Of a stretch of DNA of 64,000 nt, positions 16,942-25,568 are shown one piece after another (position 1 is the first letter of the stretch; every line of letters starts with the position of its first letter). The DNA lies in the NCBI GenBank assembly GCA_002350615.1, contig DEFD01000028.1, forward strand, positions 218,731 through 282,730, written 5' to 3'. A program made the position numbers and the translations under genes. The stretch is from Bacteroidales bacterium UBA2861 (GTDB lineage: Bacteria; Bacteroidota; Bacteroidia; Bacteroidales; UBA932). The notes under the pieces were generated by a model that searched no databases, was not told the DNA's origin, and was given only the letters and a program-made list of their open reading frames with translations.

Positions 16942-17307
16942 TTAAAGGACCTCGGGTGCCAGTGAAACGATTTTCATATAGTTCTCACGGAGTTCCCTTG
17001 CGACGGGACCGAAGATACGGGTTCCGCGAAGTTCACCCGCCTGGTTCAGAAGAACACAGGCATTGTCGTCAAAACGGATATAGCTTCCGTCAGCGCGACG
17101 GATTTCCTTTTTGGTGCGCACTACAACTGCGCGGGAGATGGAGCCTTTCTTGGCGTCACCGCCGGGAATGGCGCTCTTCACTGCGACCACGATGAGGTCG
17201 CCCACGGTAGCGTAGCGATGATGGGTACCGCCAAGCACACGGATGCAAAGGACTTCCTTAGCTCCGCTGTTGTCGGCCACCTGTAAACGTGTTTCCTGCT
17301 GTATCAT
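16942..17307 (-). CDS. rplN: 50S ribosomal protein L14
   Basis: Large-subunit protein at the subunit interface, 121 aa. It starts MIQQETRLQVADNSGAKEVL, with CIRVLGGTHHRYATVGDLIV and the C-terminal GTRIFGPVARELRE. It lies 3 bases after rpsQ. Confidence 0.97.
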   Translation of the reverse strand: MIQQETRLQVADNSGAKEVLCIRVLGGTHHRYATVGDLIVVAVKSAIPGGDAKKGSISRAVVVRTKKEIRRADGSYIRFDDNACVLLNQAGELRGTRIFGPVARELRENYMKIVSLAPEVL

Positions 17308-17309
17308 AA

Positions 17310-17564
17310 CTACTTGGCTTTTTCTACGATTTTAACTACTCTCCAGTTCTTGGTCTTGCTCAGCGGACGGGTTTCCATGATGAGGACGGTATCGCCTTCA
17401 CCACATTCGTTTTTCTCGTCGTGGGCAACGAACTTCGTGGTCTTCTTTACGAACTTGCCGTAAAGGGGGTGCTTCTCCTTGCGCTCAACTGCAACTACGA
17501 TGGTCTTGTCCATCTTGTTGCTGACCACGACACCTTGTCTTTCCTTGCGAAGATTTCTTTCCAT
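17310..17564 (-). CDS. rpsQ: 30S ribosomal protein S17
   Basis: Primary 16S rRNA-binding OB-fold protein, 84 aa, with RKERQGVVVSNKMDKTIVVA and GDTVLIMETRPLSKTKNWRV. It lies between rpmC and rplN, as in the standard order. Confidence 0.97.
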   Translation of the reverse strand: MERNLRKERQGVVVSNKMDKTIVVAVERKEKHPLYGKFVKKTTKFVAHDEKNECGEGDTVLIMETRPLSKTKNWRVVKIVEKAK

Positions 17565-17570
17565 AATGCT

Positions 17571-17768
17571 TTAGTTCTGATTTTTTTCTTTCTCGGCAAG
17601 GATCGTGATCATAAGAGCGATATCCCTGCGGGTCTTCTTGAATTTGGAAGTGTCCTCAAGCGGAGAAATGGCGTGATTGATTTTCATGGTATCGAGATTG
17701 TTCTTCTCGACCTGGATGCGGTCGCGCAGGTCTGCTACAGACATTTCGCGTGCTTCTGCTGCTTTCAT
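17571..17768 (-). CDS. rpmC: 50S ribosomal protein L29
   Basis: A 65-aa two-helix protein near the tunnel exit, part of the docking site for trigger factor and SRP. It reads MKAAEAREMSVADLRDRIQV, with the typical RDIALMITILAEKEKN end. A weak GGAG precedes the ATG by about 7 bases. Confidence 0.94.
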   Translation of the reverse strand: MKAAEAREMSVADLRDRIQVEKNNLDTMKINHAISPLEDTSKFKKTRRDIALMITILAEKEKNQN

Positions 17769-17788
17769 TTTCTTTTCTCCGTTAGTTA

Positions 17789-18208
17789 TTATTCCACATA
17801 GTCCCTGCGAACCACGAATTTGGTTGCAACGGGCAGTTTGTTAGCGCCAAGACGCATTGCTTCCTTGGCGATTTCGAGGGAAACACCTTCAGCTTCGAAG
17901 ATAATACGGCCGGGGGTGATAGGAGCGACGAATCCGTAGGGATCGCCCTTACCTTTACCCATACGGGTATCGAGAGGCTTCTTGGTGACCGGCTTTACAG
18001 GGAATACCCTGATCCACAACTGGCCTTCACGGTTCATGTGGCGGGTGATTGCCTGACGGGCAGCCTCGATCTGCTGAGCGGTGAGCCAGCAGTTCTCGAG
18101 GGTTTTGATGCCGAAGGAACCGAATGCGAGCTGGTTGCCGCGCTGGGCCATACCCTTCATGCGGTTCTTCTGTTCCCTTCTAAACTTTGTTCTCTTAGGC
18201 TGTAACAT
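17789..18208 (-). CDS. rplP: 50S ribosomal protein L16
   Basis: Large-subunit protein near the A site, 139 aa. It starts MLQPKRTKFRREQKNRMKG and contains RVFPVKPVTKKPLDTRMGKG and GKGDPYGFVAPITPGRIIFE. Normally it lies directly after rpsC; here it is the first gene of a separate block, and rpsC is 22.8 kb away on the same strand. A promoter (18315-18322) and a hairpin leader (18261-18295) precede it. Confidence 0.97.
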   Translation of the reverse strand: MLQPKRTKFRREQKNRMKGMAQRGNQLAFGSFGIKTLENCWLTAQQIEAARQAITRHMNREGQLWIRVFPVKPVTKKPLDTRMGKGKGDPYGFVAPITPGRIIFEAEGVSLEIAKEAMRLGANKLPVATKFVVRRDYVE

Positions 18209-18260
18209 CGTAAATATTATTTATATGTACTTATATTGTCTTTTACCCCTCAAATTCGGG

Positions 18261-18295
18261 CTAACTGTTTAAGTATCAGTTTCTTAACTAGTTAG
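18261..18295 (-). promoter_or_regulatory. Hairpin in the rplP leader
   Basis: In the roughly 100-base leader of rplP, CTAACTAGTTAAG pairs with CTTAAACAGTTAG across a 9-base loop: 11 of 13 positions pair, with two mismatches in the middle. There is no T run after it, so it is not a plain terminator. It could be a target for r-protein feedback control; that is inference. Confidence 0.5.
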
Positions 18296-18314
18296 AGGCC
18301 GATTTTTGGGACTG

Positions 18315-18322
18315 CAAAGTTA
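18315..18322 (-). promoter_or_regulatory. -7 box of rplP promoter
   Basis: TAACTTTG on the minus strand with a TTTG (18341-18344) 18 bases further upstream as a -33 element. It would give the rplP-rplQ block its own transcript with a leader of about 100 bases. Confidence 0.6.
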
Positions 18323-18443
18323 ATAAAAATCCTGCAATATCAAATAGTTTTTTGAAAATTTTTGGAATATTTTCGACGCGAAAACCTGATAGTCAAAATC
18401 CGATTTTTCAGCGAGTTACAAATCTGGAGAAAATATTTTTTGC

Positions 18444-18451
18444 TATCTTTG
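18444..18451 (+). promoter_or_regulatory. -7 box of the DUF4294 gene
   Basis: TATCTTTG ends 4 bases before the GTG start, so the predicted transcript starts at or next to the start codon (leaderless). Confidence 0.55.
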
Positions 18452-18455
18452 CGAC

Positions 18456-19229
18456 GTGAAGAAAGCATTGCTGGTTGCGCTCGCCGTCCTGGTGTGCGCG
18501 GGAGGGTTCGCCCAGAAGAAAAAAAGCGACCCGGGATATCCCATGTACTACTTCGTCGAAGAGAACGGAGACACCACTTTCATGGACTCCCTGGACCCGG
18601 TATGGGTGTTCCCGAAAGGGACGCGTCTGAAGAAAGGCGACTGGAGGAAGCAGTACAAACTCGTATATAATTTCAACAAGGTCTATCCCTATGCCCTTGT
18701 GGGCAAGAAGATGATGGCCCAGGTGGACAGCGTGATCGCAGCGGACGTCAGCAAGAAGAGCGAACGCAACGCCTACACGCACGACGTGATGTTCGAACTC
18801 TTCGACATCTTCGCCGGGGACATAAAGCACATGACCATCTCGCAGGGCGTAGTACTTATGCGCCTGGTGGACCGCGAATGCGGAATCCCCCCTTATGATA
18901 TAATAAAGGAATACCGCAGCGGATTTTCGGCGAACTTCTGGCAGTTCATCGCCAAGCTTTTCGGGCAGAACCTCAAGAAGCGTTACGACCCGGAGGGAGA
19001 GGACGCCAAGATCGAGGAGTTGGTGCAGATTTGGAAGAAAGGCCATTGGGACCAGTTCTACTACGCCATCTTCTTCGAATACCCCAAAAAGACGGTCATC
19101 AAGCGCGAGATACTCCAAAGCACCGTCAAGTCCCGCGCCGAGCGCCGCGCCGCGAAGGACGACGAAGCCTCCCTCATGCGCAAAGGCCTCCAGGAAGCCA
19201 AGGAGATGCTCAAAGAGGACGGGGATTAA
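18456..19229 (+). CDS. DUF4294 family exported protein
   Basis: A 257-aa protein with an N-terminal signal peptide (MKKALLVALAVLVCAGGFA, then QKKK) and GTG start. The body contains YYFVEENGDTTFMDSL, DWRKQYKLVYNFNKVYPYAL and YDIIKEYRSGFSANFWQFIA, matching the Bacteroidetes DUF4294 family, whose function is unknown. The C-terminus is charged and possibly helical. Its stop codon overlaps the stop of the dehydrogenase gene on the other strand by 3-4 bases. The GTG is chosen because it heads the signal peptide and no ATG lies nearby. The -7 box is immediately upstream. Confidence 0.8.
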   Translation: MKKALLVALAVLVCAGGFAQKKKSDPGYPMYYFVEENGDTTFMDSLDPVWVFPKGTRLKKGDWRKQYKLVYNFNKVYPYALVGKKMMAQVDSVIAADVSKKSERNAYTHDVMFELFDIFAGDIKHMTISQGVVLMRLVDRECGIPPYDIIKEYRSGFSANFWQFIAKLFGQNLKKRYDPEGEDAKIEELVQIWKKGHWDQFYYAIFFEYPKKTVIKREILQSTVKSRAERRAAKDDEASLMRKGLQEAKEMLKEDGD

Positions 19230-22177
19230 GCTTTCGCTTCCGTCACTTCATTAACCAGATAGACAATGCTCATGTAGGGGATGCCGGAATTGGTCTGGAG
19301 GCCGACTTCGCAAGTGCGGCTGTTGGAGTAGCCGTATTCGGCGCCGAATGCTTCTACCTGTGGACGGAGCTTGCGCAGGGCCCATCCGTTGAGCTCGGGA
19401 TGGGTGAATCCCTTGTCGCCCGCGAAGCCGCAGCAACCGACTTCATCCGGCACAAGCACATGCTTTGAACACAGTCCGGCAAGTTCCACCAACTTGTCCG
19501 CAAGCCCCATCTCCCGGGTGGAGCAGGTTACGTGGACGGCTATGCGCCGGTCCACAGGATGGAATTCCAGACGCTCCCGCAGGAACTTCAGGATGAATTC
19601 CACCGGCTCGTACAAATCCACCTTCGTCATCACCTTGCGCATACGGTGCAGACAGGGGCTCTGGTCGCAGAGAACAGGGTATTTCCCATGCTCCGAGGCC
19701 TCCCAGAGGGCTTCTTCCAGCTCTGCGCTCTTGCCATCAGCTACGTCGCACATGCCTTTGGATTCCCATATCTGCCCGCAGCAGAGGTTTTTCATCCCCT
19801 TGGGGAAAATTACGGAATATCCGGCCTTCCGGAGCAGGGCGCAGGTTTCGTCCACCACGCTGTTCTTCACCGGGGCGCCTTTTGCGAGTCCCATGGTCTG
19901 GTTGATGCAGCTCGGGAAGTAAACCACTTTCAGTTCACCGTCGCCGCGGGATTCTTCCGACGGCTGGTGCAGGGGACGCGGCAGGGATTCCGTCCAGAGA
20001 GGGACACCCACTTTGTGCAGGCCCTTGCCTACGGCGGTCATGGTCTTGGTTCCCAGCAGAGTATGCCCAGCATTCGCGCTTGCCAGCACCCCCCGCAGTC
20101 CGGATTTCACTCCGGCAAGGTGCTTCCCGGCGAAACGGCCGACGGCATATCCGCGGGCGCTGCCGTTCATATTCATCTGCCGTATCAGGTGGGTGAGTTC
20201 GGCTGTATTGATTCTCATGGGGCAGGAGATGGAGCAAAGCCCGTCGGCCGCACAGAGGACATTCCCTTCGTAGGAATAGAGTTTGCGCAGTTTCCGTGCA
20301 AGGCCGTCCTTGTCGCCCTGCCGCTCCAGGTCCAGGATGGTACGCTGCACCGCAATCCTCATACGGGAAGATAGCGCAAGCCCTGCGGAGACGCAGTTCA
20401 CTTCACAGAATCCGCATTCAATACATTTGTCGGCGCGTTTCACTCCCTCGACGGCAGCCTCCGAAGTAGGGCCGCCGGGCATGGAGCCGAAATCGAAACT
20501 CAGGCGCGGCAGTGGCTTGAAATGCTTAATGAAGCAAAGCGGATCGTCATTGAAGATACAGCCGCGGTTCAGCAGATAGACGGGGTCGAAGATTTCCTTG
20601 AGCTCTTTCATCACGGCGTATGCCGCATCTCCCCATTCATAGCGCACGAAAGGCGCCATGTTCCTTCCGGTGCCGTGTTCGGCCTTGAGTGAACCGTCAT
20701 ATTCCTCAACCACGAGATGCGCCACGTCGCGCATCAGGGATTCGTAGCGGGCCACGTCGGCATCGCTCTCGAAACTCTGGTTGATTATGAAATGATAATT
20801 GCCCTCGAAGGCATGGCCGTAGATGCAGGCGTCGCTGTAGCCATGGTCCGCAAGCATTTTCTGAAGCTTCACCGTAGCCTCGGGGAGGTCTTCCAGAGGG
20901 AAAGCTATATCTTCTATCAGGCAACTGGTGCCCACAGGACGCATACCTCCCACCGAAGGGAATATGCCGGAACGGATAGCCCAGTATTTGCCGTACACGG
21001 CGGGATCTTCCGTGAATTCCGCCGGTATGTAAAGCTTGAATGCCGACAGGCAGCCTTCGATTGCGGCTATCTTTTCGAGCAGCTGCTCATGGCTGACCGC
21101 CTTGGTTTCGGTGAGGACCGCGGTGAGATTGTGATAATCCCCCGGCTGCACTCCGGGAATGCGGCCGGCGTCCACATCTTCCTCATACTTGAGATATACA
21201 GGGTCCGACACGGAGTCCAGCGAGAGATAGTCCAGCATCTCCGCACTCTTTACGCAGAGGTCTTCGGCGCTCATCTCCAGGTCTTCGGCCCCGGCTTTCA
21301 GCTTTTTGAGCGCAACCACGGCCTCGCAGCTTTCCTTCATGGTATAGAAGTACACCATTGCGGATGCCTTGTATTTGTAGTCGTGCAGGGTGCGCATGTT
21401 CACCTCGGAGATGAAACCCAGCGTGCCTTCGGAGCCTACCATGCAATGGGCGATGATGTCGAAGGGGTCTTCATAGGCAATCAGGGGGCGTATATTGAGC
21501 CCCGTCACGTTCTTGATGCTGTATTTTTTGCGGATCCTTTCCGTGAGCGGCTTGTCTGCCAGCACCTTATCCCTGAGCGCTTCGATTTTGCGGAGCATTT
21601 CAGGGTGGCTCAGCCGGAACGCTTTCCGGCTTTCCGGATCTCCCGTATCCAGCACGGTGCCGTCCACAAGGACGATGCGGGCACTGAGCAGCATCTTGTC
21701 GCTGTTGGCATGCACGCCGCAGTTCATGCCGGATGAATTATTGCTCACGATACCGCCGACCATGGCGCTTCCTATGGATGCCGGATCCGGCGGGAACACG
21801 CGTCCAAAGGGTTTCAGTATCCTGTTTACCCTTGCCCCTACTATACCCGGTTGCAGGCGGATGCTGCCATGGTCCTCGGATACGCTGTATTTCTCCCAGT
21901 TCTTGCCTGCGACGATGAGGATGGAGTCGCTGACGCTCTGCCCGGAAAGGGAAGTGCCTGCTGCGCGGAAGGTGAACGGCAGCCCTTTTGCGGAGGCGGC
22001 GGCCACGATACGGGATACTTCGCCTTCATCCCTGGCCCGGATCACGATTTTGGGAGTCATCCTGTAGAAGCTGGCGTCGGTGCCCCAGGCAAGGGTGCGA
22101 AGCTCGTCGGCATAGATCCTGTCTTTCGGGATAAATTTCCGGATGTCGGAAAGGAAGCTTTGGTATTCTTGAGTCAT
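19226..22177 (-). CDS. FAD-linked oxidase with 4Fe-4S and CCG domains, probable D-lactate dehydrogenase
   Basis: A 983-aa cytoplasmic-face oxidoreductase. An FAD-binding domain comes first (residues about 40-190, with RAAGTSLSGQ and GSAMVGGIVSNNSSGMNCG), then an FAD-oxidase C-terminal domain (to about 530; HAFEGNYHFIINQ, KAEHGTGRNMAPFV). Near residue 600 are two 4Fe-4S clusters (CIECGFCEVNC; CAADGLCSISCP), then CCG repeats (NLCCGQ; EVGCCGFAGDKGF). This is the architecture of D-lactate and glycolate-type dehydrogenases that pass electrons towards quinones. The divergent neighbour is a lactate permease, which supports lactate as substrate. Glycolate or another 2-hydroxyacid is possible. The FAD family is secure. 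Confidence 0.85.
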   Translation of the reverse strand: MTQEYQSFLSDIRKFIPKDRIYADELRTLAWGTDASFYRMTPKIVIRARDEGEVSRIVAAASAKGLPFTFRAAGTSLSGQSVSDSILIVAGKNWEKYSVSEDHGSIRLQPGIVGARVNRILKPFGRVFPPDPASIGSAMVGGIVSNNSSGMNCGVHANSDKMLLSARIVLVDGTVLDTGDPESRKAFRLSHPEMLRKIEALRDKVLADKPLTERIRKKYSIKNVTGLNIRPLIAYEDPFDIIAHCMVGSEGTLGFISEVNMRTLHDYKYKASAMVYFYTMKESCEAVVALKKLKAGAEDLEMSAEDLCVKSAEMLDYLSLDSVSDPVYLKYEEDVDAGRIPGVQPGDYHNLTAVLTETKAVSHEQLLEKIAAIEGCLSAFKLYIPAEFTEDPAVYGKYWAIRSGIFPSVGGMRPVGTSCLIEDIAFPLEDLPEATVKLQKMLADHGYSDACIYGHAFEGNYHFIINQSFESDADVARYESLMRDVAHLVVEEYDGSLKAEHGTGRNMAPFVRYEWGDAAYAVMKELKEIFDPVYLLNRGCIFNDDPLCFIKHFKPLPRLSFDFGSMPGGPTSEAAVEGVKRADKCIECGFCEVNCVSAGLALSSRMRIAVQRTILDLERQGDKDGLARKLRKLYSYEGNVLCAADGLCSISCPMRINTAELTHLIRQMNMNGSARGYAVGRFAGKHLAGVKSGLRGVLASANAGHTLLGTKTMTAVGKGLHKVGVPLWTESLPRPLHQPSEESRGDGELKVVYFPSCINQTMGLAKGAPVKNSVVDETCALLRKAGYSVIFPKGMKNLCCGQIWESKGMCDVADGKSAELEEALWEASEHGKYPVLCDQSPCLHRMRKVMTKVDLYEPVEFILKFLRERLEFHPVDRRIAVHVTCSTREMGLADKLVELAGLCSKHVLVPDEVGCCGFAGDKGFTHPELNGWALRKLRPQVEAFGAEYGYSNSRTCEVGLQTNSGIPYMSIVYLVNEVTEAKA

Positions 22178-22257
22178 GGCTTTGGTTATCAGAACGAATG
22201 CAAGTTACTAAAATCCAACAAAAAGTTATTATTTTAGATGCGAAAAAACCACATGCC

Positions 22258-23871
22258 ATGTCTTCACTTATAGCTGTCATTCCTATCATCCTTCTCTTTG
22301 TTTTGATGCTGGCGTTCAAGATGCCGGGATACAAAAGCGCGCTCATAACCCTTGCGGCAACCGTACTGCTGGCACTCCTGGCCGCCGGTCCCATGGGCAT
22401 GATTCCCGAAAGCCTTGCAGGCCGGAGTATCTGGGGAATTGTAGGATGGTCCCTCGCCGAAGGTGTCTGGAAGGCCATCTTCCCCATCCTCATAATTATA
22501 ATAATGGCCCTCTACAGCTATAATATCCTTCTGAAATCCGGGAAGATAGAAGTCATCAAAGCGCAGTTCACTTCCATCACGGACGACAAGGGGATAGTGG
22601 TACTCCTGCTCGTATGGGGCTTCGGCGGGCTTCTGGAAGGCATGGCAGGCTTCGGAACGGCAGTCGCCATTCCGGCGGCAATCCTTATAGGGCTCGGATT
22701 CAAGCCGGTTTTCTCCGCCCTGGTGTCGCTGATTGCAAATACCGTCGCCGTGGCATTCGGGGCAGTCGGGGTGCCCGTCACGACACTTTGCAACGAGGTG
22801 GCGGCAGGCGGGGCGGCTACGGCCGAAGCGGTGATGCAGACCTCTTCCTACATTGTAATACAGCTTGGAGTGCTGTTTTTCCTGGTGCCGTTCATGATCC
22901 TTATGATTACGGACAAGAAAGCGGTCTGGAAGAATCTGGCCCTGTCAGTCTGGACCGGGGCGATTTCTTTCGGAGCCCAATATGCCTGCGCAAGATTCCT
23001 CGGCGCCGAGACGCCCGCCATCGTGGGGTCCCTTGCGGCGATTGTCGCGATAATCCTCTACGCAAGGCTCTTTAAGCGGGGCGCCGGGACAGCGAGCTCC
23101 TCCGTCGGCACGCGCGACGGCGACACAAAAGACAGCACCGGCTCTTCCGCCGCCCGCTACGGACTTGCGGAGAGCCTCCGCGCCTGGAGCGTGTATCTGT
23201 TTATCCTGCTGTTCATCCTGCTGAGCGGACCGCTCGTGCCGGGAATCAACCGCTTCCTGAATACCCATCTGGTGAGCAGGGTAGTCCTTCCCGTAACAGG
23301 AGCCACTTTGATATTCAAGTGGATAGCCAATGCCGGGGTGATGCTGTTCCTTGGAGCCACCCTCGGAGGGCTCGTGCAGGGACTGAGTCTGCGGCAGCTG
23401 ATGGTGCTTCTCGCCGGCACGCTGGCAAAGAGCGGGAAAACCATCATCACGATCCTGAGTCTCATCTCCATATCGTCGGTAATGAACAATTCCGGGATGA
23501 TAGGGCAGATAGCCCTCGGACTCGTGGCGCTCACCGGCAGTTTCTATCCATTCTTCGCTCCGCTGATCGGCGCCGTGGGCACTTTTGTCACAGGCTCCGA
23601 CACTTCGGCCAATATCCTCTTCGGGAAGCTTCAGGCAAACGTGGCAGGACAGCTCGGGCTTGGAGCGGACCAGACAACCTGGCTCGTGGCATCCAACACT
23701 ACCGGTGCCACAGGAGGCAAGATGATTTCTCCGCAGAGCATCGCCATAGCCACGGCAGCCTGCGACATGGAGGGCAAGGACGGGGAGATACTGAAAGCCG
23801 CCCTCCCTTATGCAGCAATCTACATTGTGGTGAGCGGCCTGTTCGTATTCTTCGGACTGGGGCTGGTCTGA
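22258..23871 (+). CDS. lldP: L-lactate permease
   Basis: An inner-membrane transporter of the LctP family that brings lactate (and glycolate) in with protons. From the ATG at 22258 (MSSLIAVIPIILLFVLMLAF) it has 537 aa, close to the family norm, with a dozen or more membrane segments. Family motifs include GFGGLLEGMAGFGTAVAIPAA, NTVAVAFGAVGVPVTT and FVTGSDTSANILFG near the C-terminus. The frame is open for 20 more codons upstream but these are not hydrophobic. It is divergent from the dehydrogenase gene, forming a lactate-use pair, and converges on a phosphodiesterase gene 21 bases after its stop. Confidence 0.93.
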   Translation: MSSLIAVIPIILLFVLMLAFKMPGYKSALITLAATVLLALLAAGPMGMIPESLAGRSIWGIVGWSLAEGVWKAIFPILIIIIMALYSYNILLKSGKIEVIKAQFTSITDDKGIVVLLLVWGFGGLLEGMAGFGTAVAIPAAILIGLGFKPVFSALVSLIANTVAVAFGAVGVPVTTLCNEVAAGGAATAEAVMQTSSYIVIQLGVLFFLVPFMILMITDKKAVWKNLALSVWTGAISFGAQYACARFLGAETPAIVGSLAAIVAIILYARLFKRGAGTASSSVGTRDGDTKDSTGSSAARYGLAESLRAWSVYLFILLFILLSGPLVPGINRFLNTHLVSRVVLPVTGATLIFKWIANAGVMLFLGATLGGLVQGLSLRQLMVLLAGTLAKSGKTIITILSLISISSVMNNSGMIGQIALGLVALTGSFYPFFAPLIGAVGTFVTGSDTSANILFGKLQANVAGQLGLGADQTTWLVASNTTGATGGKMISPQSIAIATAACDMEGKDGEILKAALPYAAIYIVVSGLFVFFGLGLV

Positions 23872-23892
23872 CGTCCCGATTCCGTTCCGAGG

Positions 23893-24813
23893 CTATTTCT
23901 TAAAGGCGGACTTTGTGCATTTTCCTATCCAGAAGGAGGGCACTTTCTTGTCGAGCCCGAAGATATGGAGGATGTCCACGGCCGTGCAGGTGTTGTAGTG
24001 CGGTTCGTTCAGGACATAGCCTTTTTTGACGATGGGGCCGGCAACCGCCCAGGGGGTGTAAACCTCCTCTACGGAGAATTTTCCGTGGTGCTTGCCCACT
24101 CCGCCGTGGTCGGTGATGAAGAAATAATATGTATCCCCGGGCAGATTGGCTTCTTTGATGCGTGCAACGGCATGGCCGATGAGGGAATCCGATTCTTCAA
24201 TGGCGGCAATGTACTCGGGGGTCATCCAGCCGATTTTGTGGCCGATATGGTCCGTGGTGACATTGTACATGAAAACGCAGGCGGGATTGTCTTTGTTTTC
24301 GATGAGGAAATCCACGCATTTGTCGTAGTTCTCCTTGTATTCCTGATGCTCCGCCTGCATGAATGACAGTTCGTCGAAGTTCTTCTGGTTATGGGTGTTG
24401 ATGAGAGGCTTCCAATTCCAGAAGAATCCGGTCTTGATGCCATTGACGTTCTCTTTGAGGATTTTGAACACATTGGGGTAATAGCCGTCCTCGTCCTCAA
24501 CGGCCGGAGGTACCGGATGATTGTCTATTTTCCAACCGTTGGTGGTAACTCCGTGCTGCTCAGGACCGCTGCCGGTGAGATGGCTGGTGAAGTTCACCAG
24601 GGTGATGGTGGGCATCTGGTTGCGGGTCGCGTAGGATGCAGTGCCGGAAGCGAAGAGCGCGTCCAGGTTGGGGGTGCTGGCTTCCTTGAGACCGTCCACA
24701 CGGATTCCGTCAAGGGCGAAAACCACCACGCGTACGGGCTTCGCGGAGGTGAGGCCCAGTACAAGCGCCGCTGCGCAGATGGCGATGGTGAGGAATTTGC
24801 AGATGGATTTCAT
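23893..24813 (-). CDS. Exported type I phosphodiesterase / nucleotide pyrophosphatase family protein
   Basis: A 306-aa protein of the alkaline phosphatase superfamily with a signal peptide (residues 1-24). Metal and nucleophile motifs are present: VFALDGIRVDG (first Asp), NQMPTITLVNFTSHLTG (probable Thr nucleophile), TTDHIGH (Asp and His) and TDHGGVGKHHGK (Asp-His and His). Such enzymes cleave phosphodiester or pyrophosphate bonds in the periplasm; the substrate cannot be told. It is the last gene of the ftsX-DUF3098-uppP-lpxH unit, 15 bases after lpxH, so a role in the envelope is plausible. Confidence 0.85.
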   Translation of the reverse strand: MKSICKFLTIAICAAALVLGLTSAKPVRVVVFALDGIRVDGLKEASTPNLDALFASGTASYATRNQMPTITLVNFTSHLTGSGPEQHGVTTNGWKIDNHPVPPAVEDEDGYYPNVFKILKENVNGIKTGFFWNWKPLINTHNQKNFDELSFMQAEHQEYKENYDKCVDFLIENKDNPACVFMYNVTTDHIGHKIGWMTPEYIAAIEESDSLIGHAVARIKEANLPGDTYYFFITDHGGVGKHHGKFSVEEVYTPWAVAGPIVKKGYVLNEPHYNTCTAVDILHIFGLDKKVPSFWIGKCTKSAFKK

Positions 24814-24828
24814 ATCGGTAATTATTGG

Positions 24829-25554
24829 TTATTGTACAGTGAGATTTTCGCCGTCCCAGCATGCGAAGTGGGGCTGAGGGTCCCCGATCCAGTCTTTCAG
24901 CACAATGAGGCGGGCGCCGGTAGGGAGAACGGTGTCCACGGCATCGTGAAAATGGCCGAAGATGAAGAAGTCGGCACCAGGGCCATAGCCCACGCAGTAT
25001 TTATATAGGGGTTCTTCGGCTCCGCGGAAATGGTAGCCTCCGTGTTTGCGGCGGTTGTTGTTGCTCCAGTCGGTTCCGAAGCGGAAGGCAATCCAGGGGT
25101 GCAGCTGGTTGAACAGGACCTGACAGACGCGGCTGTGGAAGATGCGGAGCATCAGGCGGTAGCCGAAGGTGGCGCCTCCGAGGCCGTCGCCGTGTCCGAG
25201 AAGGAAACGGCGGCCGCCGAGCTCCACAGCCTGCGGCTGCACGACCACCCTCACGCCGAGTTTCTGCCAGAAGGAATACAGCCATATATCGTGGTTTCCG
25301 GGAATATAGTTCACTTCTATCCCAGCATCCAGAAGATTGCTGATCTGCGCGGCCGCGCGGAAAGCCTCACGGGGCATCACGTCACGGTATTCATACCAGA
25401 AATCCCAGATGTCGCCGAGAAGCCATACGGCTTTGGTTTCGGGCGTATTGATATCCCGGAGCCACTGCACGAAGCGCTCTTCCCTTGCCGCCGGATCGTT
25501 TGCATCCAGGCCAAGGTGGATATCCGCCACGAAATATACTTTGTTTCTACTCAT
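24829..25554 (-). CDS. lpxH: UDP-2,3-diacylglucosamine diphosphatase
   Basis: A calcineurin-like metallophosphoesterase that makes lipid X from UDP-2,3-diacylglucosamine in lipid A synthesis. The metal-site motifs are in order: VADIHLGL, LLGDIWDFW, IPGNHDIW, LGHGDG and FGHFHDA. I use the ATG at 25554 (MSRNKVYFVADIHL), giving 241 aa, the usual length; the longer open frame upstream overlaps uppP and has no family similarity. It lies 14 bases after uppP. Confidence 0.9.
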   Translation of the reverse strand: MSRNKVYFVADIHLGLDANDPAAREERFVQWLRDINTPETKAVWLLGDIWDFWYEYRDVMPREAFRAAAQISNLLDAGIEVNYIPGNHDIWLYSFWQKLGVRVVVQPQAVELGGRRFLLGHGDGLGGATFGYRLMLRIFHSRVCQVLFNQLHPWIAFRFGTDWSNNNRRKHGGYHFRGAEEPLYKYCVGYGPGADFFIFGHFHDAVDTVLPTGARLIVLKDWIGDPQPHFACWDGENLTVQ

Positions 25555-25568
25555 TCTTCTCCCCAATT

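Noticed and set aside
20717..21736. 339-codon open frame on the plus strand
   Set aside because: Antisense to the FAD/Fe-S dehydrogenase, whose reading frame is full of conserved motifs.
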